From an uncultured Planctomycetaceae bacterium (GTDB lineage: Bacteria > Planctomycetota > Planctomycetia > Planctomycetales > Planctomycetaceae): 38,169 bases of DNA. The stretch covers positions 1 to 38,169 of the forward strand of contig CAIQIE010000246.1 of the NCBI GenBank assembly GCA_903871805.1. Reading direction: 5' to 3'. The notes under the pieces were generated by a model, which did not search any database, was not told the DNA's origin, and saw nothing but the letters and a program-made list of their open reading frames with translations. A program made the position numbers and the translations under genes. This document shows, piece by piece, positions 26,106 through 33,422 of this stretch (positions within the stretch are counted from its first letter, which is position 1; every line of letters begins with the position of its first letter).

Positions 26106-26146
26106 AAATCCCTCCTTCCGCAAGAGCGTGAAGGGGGGATTTTTTT
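26106..26146. terminator. bidirectional intrinsic terminator
   Basis: AAATCCCTCCTTC (26106-26118) pairs with GAAGGGGGGATTT (26130-26142) with one G-T pair; the loop contains a further CGC/GCG. T-runs flank both orientations (TTTTTTT on plus, TTTT on minus). It serves both the fusion gene ending at 26053 and the convergent gene ending at 26186. Confidence 0.9.
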
Positions 26147-26185
26147 GCCCGACTTGCGTTAGAACGTATTGTCCGGGATCTGCAG

Positions 26186-28999
26186 TCACAAAGATGTGTG
26201 ATGAGCCAGTGACTGATCAACGACCTGCATCATCGAGTTGACACAGAGACTGCCTCCGAGAAAGCTGTTGATTCGTTCTGCAATGAGTTCCTGATCCGCC
26301 AGACATTCGCGATACTGAATGTAGAGTACCGGGATACCTCGAGCGGCGAGCAGTCTCTGGATCTGGGCGATTTGTTCTTTGAAGACTTTCAGCAGCCTTG
26401 TCTCATCCAATTTCCGGCAATCGTGGCCATGGCGTTTTAGCATCGCCAATTGGGAACGCAGGACTTCTTCGAGATCACGCAGCATAAAGATCACACCGTA
26501 GTGCAGATCTTCGCGAGCGGGCAGATGTCTTAGTAACTGCGCGACGATTTTCACGGCCTGTCCGCGAGCATCGGGGACCCATGATGAGTCTCGGAAGAGT
26601 CCTGTGGCGCGTTGATCTTCAAAATAGCCTTTTTCGTTGTCGGCATCTGCGGGGCGATGCTGGTCGACGACGGCCTGCAAACCACCGGCAGTCAGCATTT
26701 GCATCATCATGGATGTCCCGGAGCGGGGCAGACCGGAGACGACAACGACGGTGTCGCTGAGCGGTTTTTGAATGTGCCTGAGTGCGGAGGGGTCCTGTTC
26801 GGCGACGGGGCGTTGTGCGTTGAGAGCGAAGCGGCGTGTGGGCCGGATTTCCTCCTGTTTCAGGCTGCCTGATCGGACTTGTTTTGTGCGATCCTGGGCC
26901 TGTTTGGCTCTGCGACGATACTCCTGTGCCTGAACGGGGTCCTTGAGGCGCCGTTCGGTAATCAGAGCGAGGCGCTTCAGTGCGGGAATGTGGTGCGGGT
27001 TGAACAGCAGGCACATACGAAAGGCTTCAGCGGCCTTCAGCGGCTTTCGATTTCTCTGCAGGCAGACTCCGAGCAGGAAATGGCTGTCTGGAGAGGTGAA
27101 TTGCAGTCCGACGGCGTCAAGAGCCAGATAGAGGGCCCTGGTGTTTTCCTGCCGGGCGAGTGAGCATCGGGCGAGTCCGACGAGGGCACTGACATTGTCA
27201 GAGTCTTTATCGAGGATTTGCTGAAAACAGTCTGCGGCGGCGGCCCAGTCCTCGAGTCGCAGCAGGATCTCTCCGCGTTTCATGAGAAGAAAGTTTTCTC
27301 CCGGCGCGGAAATCAGGGCGTTGTTGATGTGATTGAGTGCCTCGGGGAACTGGCGTTCCGCCTGCAACTGGCCGGCCAGCAAAAAATCAACAGCAGCGGG
27401 GTTGAGTCGAGCGAGGGCACTCAGGCGGATGAATTCTTCTTTCTTTACGGTGTTTTTTGCCAGATCGAGGGACTGCCATTCCTCCTGACGTTTCTGCAGG
27501 ATCTGCTGTGCTGTCAGGGAAGCCTGTTGGCGTTGCTCAACAATTTTGCGGAAGAGAACACCAGCTTCAGTGATTCTGCCGAGGCTTTGCAGTGTTTGGG
27601 CCAGTACGAGGGAAAAGCGGAATTCCTCTGGCCACTGTGCGGCAAGCTTTTCAAGCAGAGGCAGAGCATGCAGGTATCGGCCACCGTCAAGATAGGCGCG
27701 TGCGAGGTTGTAATCCATTTCGCGGATCGTGGAATCGAGTACCTTTTGCTGCTCGCCCGAGGGTTTTTCGATATAGCCGAGGGCAACCAGACGCTCTACG
27801 GCATGGGCTGCGACAGCAGGGTCAGCGATTTCTTCTGCGGAGAGCGAGCCATCTTCCCCGGTAACATCGTCCCATGAAGGAATAAATTGAATGTCGCCTT
27901 GATCGATGAGCCCGTTAACAAGTGGGCTTCCATCCATGTCTTCTCCCACTGGCAGTCTGAACAGGTGCAGGATTGTGGGAGTCAGATCGAGGACCGAAGC
28001 GCCCTGAAGTGTTTCGCCTTTGCGTACGCCGGGGCCATGCATCACCAGAATGCCCTGTTGACGATGCTGCGCCGTGGGACCGGCTGGTTCGAGTGGAATT
28101 CGGCTGCTTCTCAACTGATCATGCTGGAATCCATGGTCTGAGGCAAGGATGATCGTTGTGTTTTCGCCGGCCAGGTGCATGAGAAAGCCCAGCATCAGGT
28201 CGTGAAATCGATAGGCGGCCTCCATCACTCCGGAATACAGCTGGAATTCCTGGTCGCTAACCCCGTCCATTTGAGGTGGATGAAAGTTCATGAAGGCGTG
28301 CGCGAAATGATCGATGGCGTCAAAATAAACGGCTGTGAAATCCCATGATTCCAATTGCATCAGGGCCGTCACGATCGCCTGTGTACCAGCGGCTTCGGCG
28401 ATCGTTTTCAGCAGGTGTTCCGGGCGCGCATCTTTTTTGACATCGATGGACGCAATATCAGGAACAAACAGTTTGACCAGTTCAGCAGTCAGTTCGGCGG
28501 GATGCAGTCGCAGTTCTGCAAGGCGATCGGCGAGGTGAGGAGGATGCACGGAACCGGGCACCACAGGCCATGGTTGATCTATTGAACCGAACGCGTGCGT
28601 GAAATGATTGGAAACCATAACTCCATTGATTGGCTCAGCGGGATAACTGGGCCACCACCCAACAACGTTGGACTTTCGCTGATTGAGATGGAGAATATTC
28701 CACAGAGCGCGGGTGGTGCGTGACAGCGACGAAACCGGGCGGATAGCGCCAGGGGTATCGGGATCCGGTTCCGTGAATCCCAGGATCCCGTGTCGAAACG
28801 GCCGCTTGCCCGTGGCGATTGACGTCCACAGCATTGGAGACAGTGGCGGGCTGAGTGTGGTGAGATTTCCACGGACACCACCATCAATCAGCGTCTGGAG
28901 ATTGGGCATTTTCCCCTGCTTCAGCAGCGGATCAATCAACTTCCAGTCGGCCGCATCCCAGCCGATGAGCAGGACTTTTATTGATGGCGGAGAGACCAT
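26186..28999 (-). CDS. phosphodiesterase/alkaline-phosphatase-type, TPR and sulfotransferase fusion
   Basis: A 937-residue protein with three parts. Residues about 1-400 are a type I phosphodiesterase/nucleotide pyrophosphatase-like domain: Asp15 in IGWDAADW, a candidate nucleophile Ser54 in PPLSPMLWTSIATGK, YFDAIDHFAHAF and the metal-binding ASDHGFQHD. Residues about 430-720 are TPR-like repeats (for example PLLEKLAAQWPEEFRFSLVLAQ). From about 745 to the end is a P-loop sulfotransferase-like domain (VVSGLPRSGTSMMMQM, the 5'-phosphosulfate-binding loop of PAPS-dependent enzymes). No signal peptide is visible, so it is probably cytoplasmic or the phosphatase part is exported by an unrecognised route. 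ATG 28999 has a weak AGG upstream. The gene follows PEP-CTERM protein C by 160 nt on the same strand, so cotranscription is possible. Substrates are unknown. Confidence 0.92.
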   Translation of the reverse strand: MVSPPSIKVLLIGWDAADWKLIDPLLKQGKMPNLQTLIDGGVRGNLTTLSPPLSPMLWTSIATGKRPFRHGILGFTEPDPDTPGAIRPVSSLSRTTRALWNILHLNQRKSNVVGWWPSYPAEPINGVMVSNHFTHAFGSIDQPWPVVPGSVHPPHLADRLAELRLHPAELTAELVKLFVPDIASIDVKKDARPEHLLKTIAEAAGTQAIVTALMQLESWDFTAVYFDAIDHFAHAFMNFHPPQMDGVSDQEFQLYSGVMEAAYRFHDLMLGFLMHLAGENTTIILASDHGFQHDQLRSSRIPLEPAGPTAQHRQQGILVMHGPGVRKGETLQGASVLDLTPTILHLFRLPVGEDMDGSPLVNGLIDQGDIQFIPSWDDVTGEDGSLSAEEIADPAVAAHAVERLVALGYIEKPSGEQQKVLDSTIREMDYNLARAYLDGGRYLHALPLLEKLAAQWPEEFRFSLVLAQTLQSLGRITEAGVLFRKIVEQRQQASLTAQQILQKRQEEWQSLDLAKNTVKKEEFIRLSALARLNPAAVDFLLAGQLQAERQFPEALNHINNALISAPGENFLLMKRGEILLRLEDWAAAADCFQQILDKDSDNVSALVGLARCSLARQENTRALYLALDAVGLQFTSPDSHFLLGVCLQRNRKPLKAAEAFRMCLLFNPHHIPALKRLALITERRLKDPVQAQEYRRRAKQAQDRTKQVRSGSLKQEEIRPTRRFALNAQRPVAEQDPSALRHIQKPLSDTVVVVSGLPRSGTSMMMQMLTAGGLQAVVDQHRPADADNEKGYFEDQRATGLFRDSSWVPDARGQAVKIVAQLLRHLPAREDLHYGVIFMLRDLEEVLRSQLAMLKRHGHDCRKLDETRLLKVFKEQIAQIQRLLAARGIPVLYIQYRECLADQELIAERINSFLGGSLCVNSMMQVVDQSLAHHTSL

Positions 29000-29159
29000 T
29001 GCGAGATTACCTGTTTTCCAGTGACTCGGAAGGCGCCTCCGTGAATGCCATGGGCGTGCTTACAGCGTCAAACGGCTGACAGCCGTAATGCGGGGCGCAG
29101 CAAAAATCCGGCATTCGAGCGGCGTCGGGCTGCCGGATCTGCTGTTGGGGCTGACTGGT

Positions 29160-29885
29160 TTACTTTTGGCCCGGCGTCAGGGCAGATTCGCCGTGATCGT
29201 TTCTGCGTCGGCGAAGGCGGTAACACATCAGACCACCGGCACCCATCGCAAGCAGTGCCAGTGACGACGCTTCAGGCACCGCAGTGGCTGGCCGGCCGGC
29301 GCCAGCGGAAATTCCATTCGCCTGATACGCCCAGTCAAACACATGGTAGGAAGTGTAGTCAGCAGCGATTGAGCTGATGTTGACCCAGCCGTAGTAGTCT
29401 GTTCCTGCCTGGTTGAAACGGAACCCAATGTACCCTGGGGTCGAGTTTGTGAAGTCACCTGCGGTCACTGAACTTCCGGTCGAATTCAGGAAAAACAGAG
29501 TTTTAGGGGTACCTTCATCATCGAAGTCTGTGCTGTCAATCGCGGAATTCGTGAGGAAATTTTTCAGTCCATTAATTGGATTGCCATACAGGTCGGAACC
29601 TGCCACGGTGCTGTTGCCCGCGAGCAACGCTACAGCATTTGTGCTTACGAACGCGGACTGTGGAATGTTGGCACCGCCGAAGGCGAGACAAAAGGTAAAG
29701 AGCCCTGCATCAAGCAGCGTTTCATCCACCTGGCTGACTTCGTTCCTGACATCCTGATTGATCACACCATAGACAATTTCTGCATCTGCGACTCCGCTGC
29801 CCAGCAGCCATGCGCCGCTGGCACTAAGGTAAGCAGCAAGACGTGATTCCAAGGCTTTTTTTAACACCTGATTTGAAGATTGCAT
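29160..29885 (-). CDS. PEP-CTERM-type protein C (divergent sorting signal)
   Basis: A 241-residue exported protein. The N-terminus is long and amphipathic before a weak hydrophobic segment (LAAYLSASGAWLLGSGVADA). The body includes DYYGWVNISS and YHVFDWAYQANG, features I associate with a common planctomycete surface-protein family. The C-terminus is VPEASSLALLAMGAGGLMCY followed by RLRRRR, a PEP-CTERM-like signal in which the motif is PEA instead of PEP and the tail extends another 13 residues. It differs from proteins A and B (no GLGL-VGRR), so a different sorting enzyme is likely. The ATG at 29885 has GGAG 8 nt upstream; an ATG two codons earlier is too close to that site. It lies upstream of the phosphodiesterase-sulfotransferase gene. 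Confidence 0.85.
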   Translation of the reverse strand: MQSSNQVLKKALESRLAAYLSASGAWLLGSGVADAEIVYGVINQDVRNEVSQVDETLLDAGLFTFCLAFGGANIPQSAFVSTNAVALLAGNSTVAGSDLYGNPINGLKNFLTNSAIDSTDFDDEGTPKTLFFLNSTGSSVTAGDFTNSTPGYIGFRFNQAGTDYYGWVNISSIAADYTSYHVFDWAYQANGISAGAGRPATAVPEASSLALLAMGAGGLMCYRLRRRRNDHGESALTPGQK

Positions 29886-30858
29886 GAACATGGCTCCGGA
29901 AAGAATTCAGGCTGATCGTGGGGGACGCGCACATCGGGTGCTGTCGGCAGATCCATGGTCCTGAACGAAGAAGACGGTCGAAAAATCACGAGGGGAAAAT
30001 GAGATTGCCGCACAACGGAAGGGTTTTTCCGATGGAGACGATCACCCGTTCAGTCGCCCTGGGTAGCTATGCTGCTGCGAATCCCTTGCGGAAGCATTTC
30101 GCCCAATGCCATTGATCCTGCTGATGGCCTGCTGGGAGCTGACGACCTTCATTCTTTTCGGGCCTAAACGAAGAGACCCTTAAAGAAGCAGATCACGGTC
30201 TGAGCATGCATTCAGACTGAGATCTTTCATGCACACCCTATGGATGTTTACCCGCCTCAGCAATTTCTTAACCTGCGTAATCCAAAGCATTTTCACCACT
30301 GAAGGTCGATGTAGGGATCCTGCGCGAAGGTTGGTTTTGTTGCGTTTCAGCGATACATGATGCCATTGTCCATCAAAGCGGGTTCTGTGATGTGGTGTGG
30401 AGTCAACATGGCCTGCGGATTAACTGAATCGAACGCTCTGATGTGATTACGGATGGCAACACTGGCTGTGGTTGACCGGCAACATCGCACGGATCAGGAT
30501 GCGCTTAGTGCCGTCAGTGTTCCTGGAAGCAGGAGTGACGACGAGATCGTCGCGGAGTTTTGGGAGGAACCTCAGGGGCAAAGAATCTGAAGGAGATTTG
30601 TCAGCTTTTCACCAGATACCGGCGAATCCCTCGTCATACGCCTCTACAGGTGTTTCCGTCTGTAGATGCGTTATTACGCGATCAGCAAAGCTTGCCGAAT
30701 CTCGACCTTTCTGCCCGACAGTTATTCCTTCTGTACGGACTGCAACTCTTGTCGGAAGCCTGCCTTTCGCACCAATACACCGACCTGTGACACACAGCGG
30801 AATTCCATTGGATTGCTTCCCGGCCTTCGTCGATTCAGTGTTTCGAAGGAGGGTTTTT
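29886..30858. other. 973-nt spacer between protein C and csrA
   Basis: The divergent region between the PEP-CTERM C gene and csrA. One structured element is visible: at 30191-30224, GTCTGA and TCAGAC form a stem around gcatgcat, flanked by GATC on both sides. An open frame at 30560-30790 (76 codons, TTG start) has protein-like composition but no convincing start, and I do not call it. No riboswitch or tRNA was recognised. Confidence 0.4.
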
Positions 30859-31047
30859 ATGCTGGTACTATCAAGGCAGAGCGACGAGACGATTATTATC
30901 GGTGATAATATTCGTGTGACAATCGTGGAAGTACGCGGAGACAAAGTTCGAATCGGCATCGATGCACCGCGGGATGTGACCGTGCATCGCCAGGAAATCT
31001 ATGATGCGATTCGCAGAGACGCACAGGACGGTGTCAAGGCCGTCTAA
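30859..31047 (+). CDS. csrA: carbon storage regulator CsrA
   Basis: RNA-binding post-transcriptional regulator that binds GGA motifs in mRNA leaders and alters translation or stability. The 62-residue protein is a full-length CsrA: MLVLSRQSDETIIIGDNIRV at the N-terminus, then KVRIGIDAPRDVTVHRQEIY with the conserved Arg (of the PRDV-VHR region) used in RNA contact. ATG 30859 has AAGGAGGG about 5 nt upstream, which is itself an ANGGA-type sequence, so autoregulation is conceivable. A longer in-frame reading beginning at 30472 is rejected. In planctomycetes and other bacteria csrA often neighbours fliW or flagellin genes; none is here, so its partner is elsewhere or absent. Confidence 0.97.
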   Translation: MLVLSRQSDETIIIGDNIRVTIVEVRGDKVRIGIDAPRDVTVHRQEIYDAIRRDAQDGVKAV

Positions 31048-31069
31048 GCCACCGCGACTGACTGTTCAG

Positions 31070-31120
31070 CGCGAATGGCCTTCGACAGATTCGTCTGTCA
31101 GAGGCCATTCGCGTTTTTTT
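31070..31120 (+). terminator. csrA intrinsic terminator with UUCG loop
   Basis: CGCGAATGGCCT (31070-31081) and AGGCCATTCGCG (31102-31113) form a perfect 12-bp stem. An inner stem GACAGA/TCTGTC carries a TTCG tetraloop (31084-31099). Seven T residues follow. It starts 22 nt after the csrA stop codon. Confidence 0.93.
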
Positions 31121-31303
31121 GCGCTGCGTAGACAACAGCAAGCGAGTTCCGGCGGGTCACGCAGTGAGCAGAACTTTGGAAAAATCGGCCGGCCGTAAGT
31201 TGCGGTAAACCGTTGAGCAGGTGACTTCGCCGGCAGGTGTCTGCTACAGTCAACCCGGGATTGACATCGAAGTTCGTTCCGGGCTGGTACCAGGAGTGTT
31301 GAT

Positions 31304-32407
31304 ATGAGTCACTGCGCCTGCATGTTTCTGGTGGCGACGTTCTGCGTAAAAATCTTTCTCCCGGGACCAGATGAGAACGAATTGGTCACCACCGTTGCGG
31401 GAAATGGCGCTGACGCCCCGTTTGTTGCCAGCGGCCGAGCGACTGAAATTTCTGTCGCACAGCCTTTTGGCCTGACGACAGGCCCCGATGGTGCTCTCTA
31501 CGTATGTGAGGTCGGTTCGCACGTGATTCGCCGCGTGGATCTGGTTTCCGGGCAGTCTGAGGTGATAGCGGGCAGTGGGGTTGCCGGATACTCGGGCGAC
31601 GGTGGAGTGGCCACTGCGGCAAGGCTGAACGAACCTTATGAGATTCGTTTTGATATCAAGGGAAATCTACTGTTCGTGGAGATGCAGAATCATCTGGTGC
31701 GGCGGGTAGATGTCACCACGGGTATCATTTCCACAGTTGCCGGAACTGGACAGCCGGGCTTTTCGGGGGACGGCGGAGCAGCGACGGCTGCCCAGTTGCG
31801 GCAGCCGCATTCGATTGCGCTGGATGCCGAGGGAAACCTGTACATCTGCGACATTGGCAATCATCGAATTCGACGGGTCAGCGCTGCATCGGGGCTGATC
31901 CAAACATTTGCCGGCACTGGGGAAAGGCGACTGACGCCAGATGGAGCAGGTCTGGATGGGACGCCACTGAATGGGCCGAGAGCGATCGACTATGATGGCC
32001 AACATTCGCTTTATCTGGCCTTGCGTGAAGGGAATGCGATTTACCGCATTGATTTACGAAACAGAACTGTTCATCACCTTGCCGGCACCGGTAAGAGCGG
32101 CTACGCAGGTGATGGCGGGCCCGCGAAACAGGCCCAGCTGGCCGGTCCGAAGGGGATTGCTGTGACACCCCGTGGCGATGTGTATTTTGCGGACACGGAA
32201 AGTCATACCATTCGAGTTTACCGAGCTGCAGAGGGGATCGTGCAAACGGTGATGGGTGACGGAATCAGGGGAAACGGTCCGGATGGGCCGGCAGCTTCCT
32301 GTCGACTGGACCGGCCGCATGGAGTGTTTGTGGACAGTTCTGGACGTCTGTTCGTCGGGGACAGCAATAATCACCGGGTACGGGTCATGCCAATCCAGGG
32401 GCCGTAG
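31304..32407 (+). CDS. NHL-repeat six-bladed beta-propeller protein
   Basis: A 367-residue protein of tandem NHL repeats. Six blades can be read, each with a pattern such as QPHSIALDAEGNLYICDIGN followed by HRIRRV. The blades are interleaved with a glycine-rich loop repeat (GTGQPGFSGDGGAATAAQL and variants), as in SMP30/teneurin-like NHL proteins found in many planctomycetes. The N-terminus (MSHCACMFLVATFCVKIFL) is a short hydrophobic stretch that may be an export signal. ATG 31304 has CAGGAG 7 nt upstream. No catalytic residues are evident; binding of a ligand or protein is the family expectation. It stands alone between csrA and the heptad-repeat region. Confidence 0.9.
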   Translation: MSHCACMFLVATFCVKIFLPGPDENELVTTVAGNGADAPFVASGRATEISVAQPFGLTTGPDGALYVCEVGSHVIRRVDLVSGQSEVIAGSGVAGYSGDGGVATAARLNEPYEIRFDIKGNLLFVEMQNHLVRRVDVTTGIISTVAGTGQPGFSGDGGAATAAQLRQPHSIALDAEGNLYICDIGNHRIRRVSAASGLIQTFAGTGERRLTPDGAGLDGTPLNGPRAIDYDGQHSLYLALREGNAIYRIDLRNRTVHHLAGTGKSGYAGDGGPAKQAQLAGPKGIAVTPRGDVYFADTESHTIRVYRAAEGIVQTVMGDGIRGNGPDGPAASCRLDRPHGVFVDSSGRLFVGDSNNHRVRVMPIQGP

Positions 32408-32450
32408 TGGTTGGTCGGTGCTCTCCGGATTAGTCTTTGCTGCGTTCCGC

Positions 32451-32530
32451 GGGTTGCGGGTTGCGGGTTGCGGGTTGCGGCTGGCGGGTTGCGGGTTGCG
32501 GGTTGCGGGTTGCGGCTGGCGGCTGGCGGC
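32451..32530 (+). repeat. heptanucleotide tandem repeat with G-quadruplex potential
   Basis: Eleven 7-nt units: GGGTTGC four times, GGCTGGC once, GGGTTGC four times, GGCTGGC twice, then a partial GGC. Each GGGTTGC block supplies GGG runs with 4-nt loops (TTGC). The first four copies alone contain four GGG runs on the plus strand, matching the G-quadruplex pattern. The repeat begins 44 nt after the NHL gene stop. The region 32408-32580 holds no gene. Confidence 0.92.
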
Positions 32531-32580
32531 CTCTTTCAGTGCCGCGAGGATTCGCAATGCCCGACTGTCTTTGGAAGCGG

Positions 32581-32898
32581 TTAGCGTGTGTGCTGTTCTG
32601 TTCGTGGCAGGGACACCGGCAAATGTTCTATCAGACTGCTCGGAGCTCCCGGGGGAGACATTAGCCTTGGGCCTCGTGTGGTGGTTTCCTGTGCCGGATC
32701 GATCCGCAGATTGACCGCGTCGGCGTCTCGAGTATCCTCGCCGACAGGCCTTGCAGGTCGAACGCCGCTGTCCACTGCCAGTTGGAACCCCAGAAATGGA
32801 AACGGGGAATTGCTGTCCATCTGCATAAAAGCGCCGTCGTAGCGGCACCCGCAGAGTGTTGCCGTGAGCAGAAACAGAGCGAAGTATTTCACTGGCAT
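32581..32898 (-). CDS. small lipoprotein
   Basis: A 105-residue exported lipoprotein of unknown function. The N-terminus MPVKYFALFLLTATLCGC is a classic type II signal peptide with lipobox TLCGC, Cys about 18. The mature N-terminal segment RYDGAFMQMDSNSPFPFLG is polar and appears structured, and the remainder is Pro/Arg-rich and low in complexity. The TTG five codons earlier (32913) is less likely than the ATG at 32898; neither has a good Shine-Dalgarno. It runs convergent to the NHL gene, with the heptad repeat in the gap between their 3' ends, and is divergent from the WD40 gene. I do not recognise a named family. Confidence 0.7.
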   Translation of the reverse strand: MPVKYFALFLLTATLCGCRYDGAFMQMDSNSPFPFLGFQLAVDSGVRPARPVGEDTRDADAVNLRIDPAQETTTRGPRLMSPPGAPSSLIEHLPVSLPRTEQHTR

Positions 32899-33422
32899 TC
32901 CGAAGAATTCCAAAAGTGGTGGCCGGGTTGAATCTTACGGGCCCGAGTGACTGCTTAAAAAATTGGTATAAGTTCGCGAAGGGTAGGCTGAGACTGGTCT
33001 TTCAGGAAGACGATTTCGTCGTGGACACCCATGTGTGCAGGACAAATTCCGGAACCCTGCGGATGCGGGACGTTTGACTGAGTTGCGTCCTGCAGATTCT
33101 GCTGGTTTGCATTCAGGAAAGCCATCTGCGGGAAGGCTTGTGAATCTCAGAGGGCCGCTGCGAGTATGGCACCGGGAACACCAGACGCATTGCCTTTTTG
33201 AGCGGCTGTTGGAATGTCCTCAAAGAATAATCGGGAGTTTCCGCGTCGTCGTACCGGTTGCGTCCCGCGGCAATGTCGCTCAGAATGCCGAGATATTCCT
33301 CGCCAGTCGATTGGCGACCGGCGACCGCGTGAAATTGTTGTAGGTGCGATTTGCTCCGCACAGGTTCGGGCTTCGCTCGTGTGTTTTGCCGCATCTGTTT
33401 CTCCCTTCCAGACAGGTTCGTT
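32899..33422. other. 524-nt divergent spacer, no gene
   Basis: Lies between the small lipoprotein gene and the WD40 gene. Open frames on both strands here overlap each other and lack start signals and protein-like composition. I see no repeat, terminator or clear promoter beyond an AT-rich stretch near 32957-32974 (AAAAAATTGGTATAAG) that might hold a -10 element. Confidence 0.4.

Noticed and set aside
29941..30120. Possible cyclic-di-GMP or other riboswitch upstream of protein C or csrA
   Set aside because: I could not match the conserved core of any riboswitch class I know, and the segment is far from both start codons.
30472..30858. N-terminal extension of csrA
   Set aside because: CsrA is complete from 30859 with a strong ribosome site; the extension is not protein-like.
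32451..32530. Heptad repeat considered as a CRISPR array
   Set aside because: Units are 7 nt with no unique spacers; it is a simple tandem repeat.
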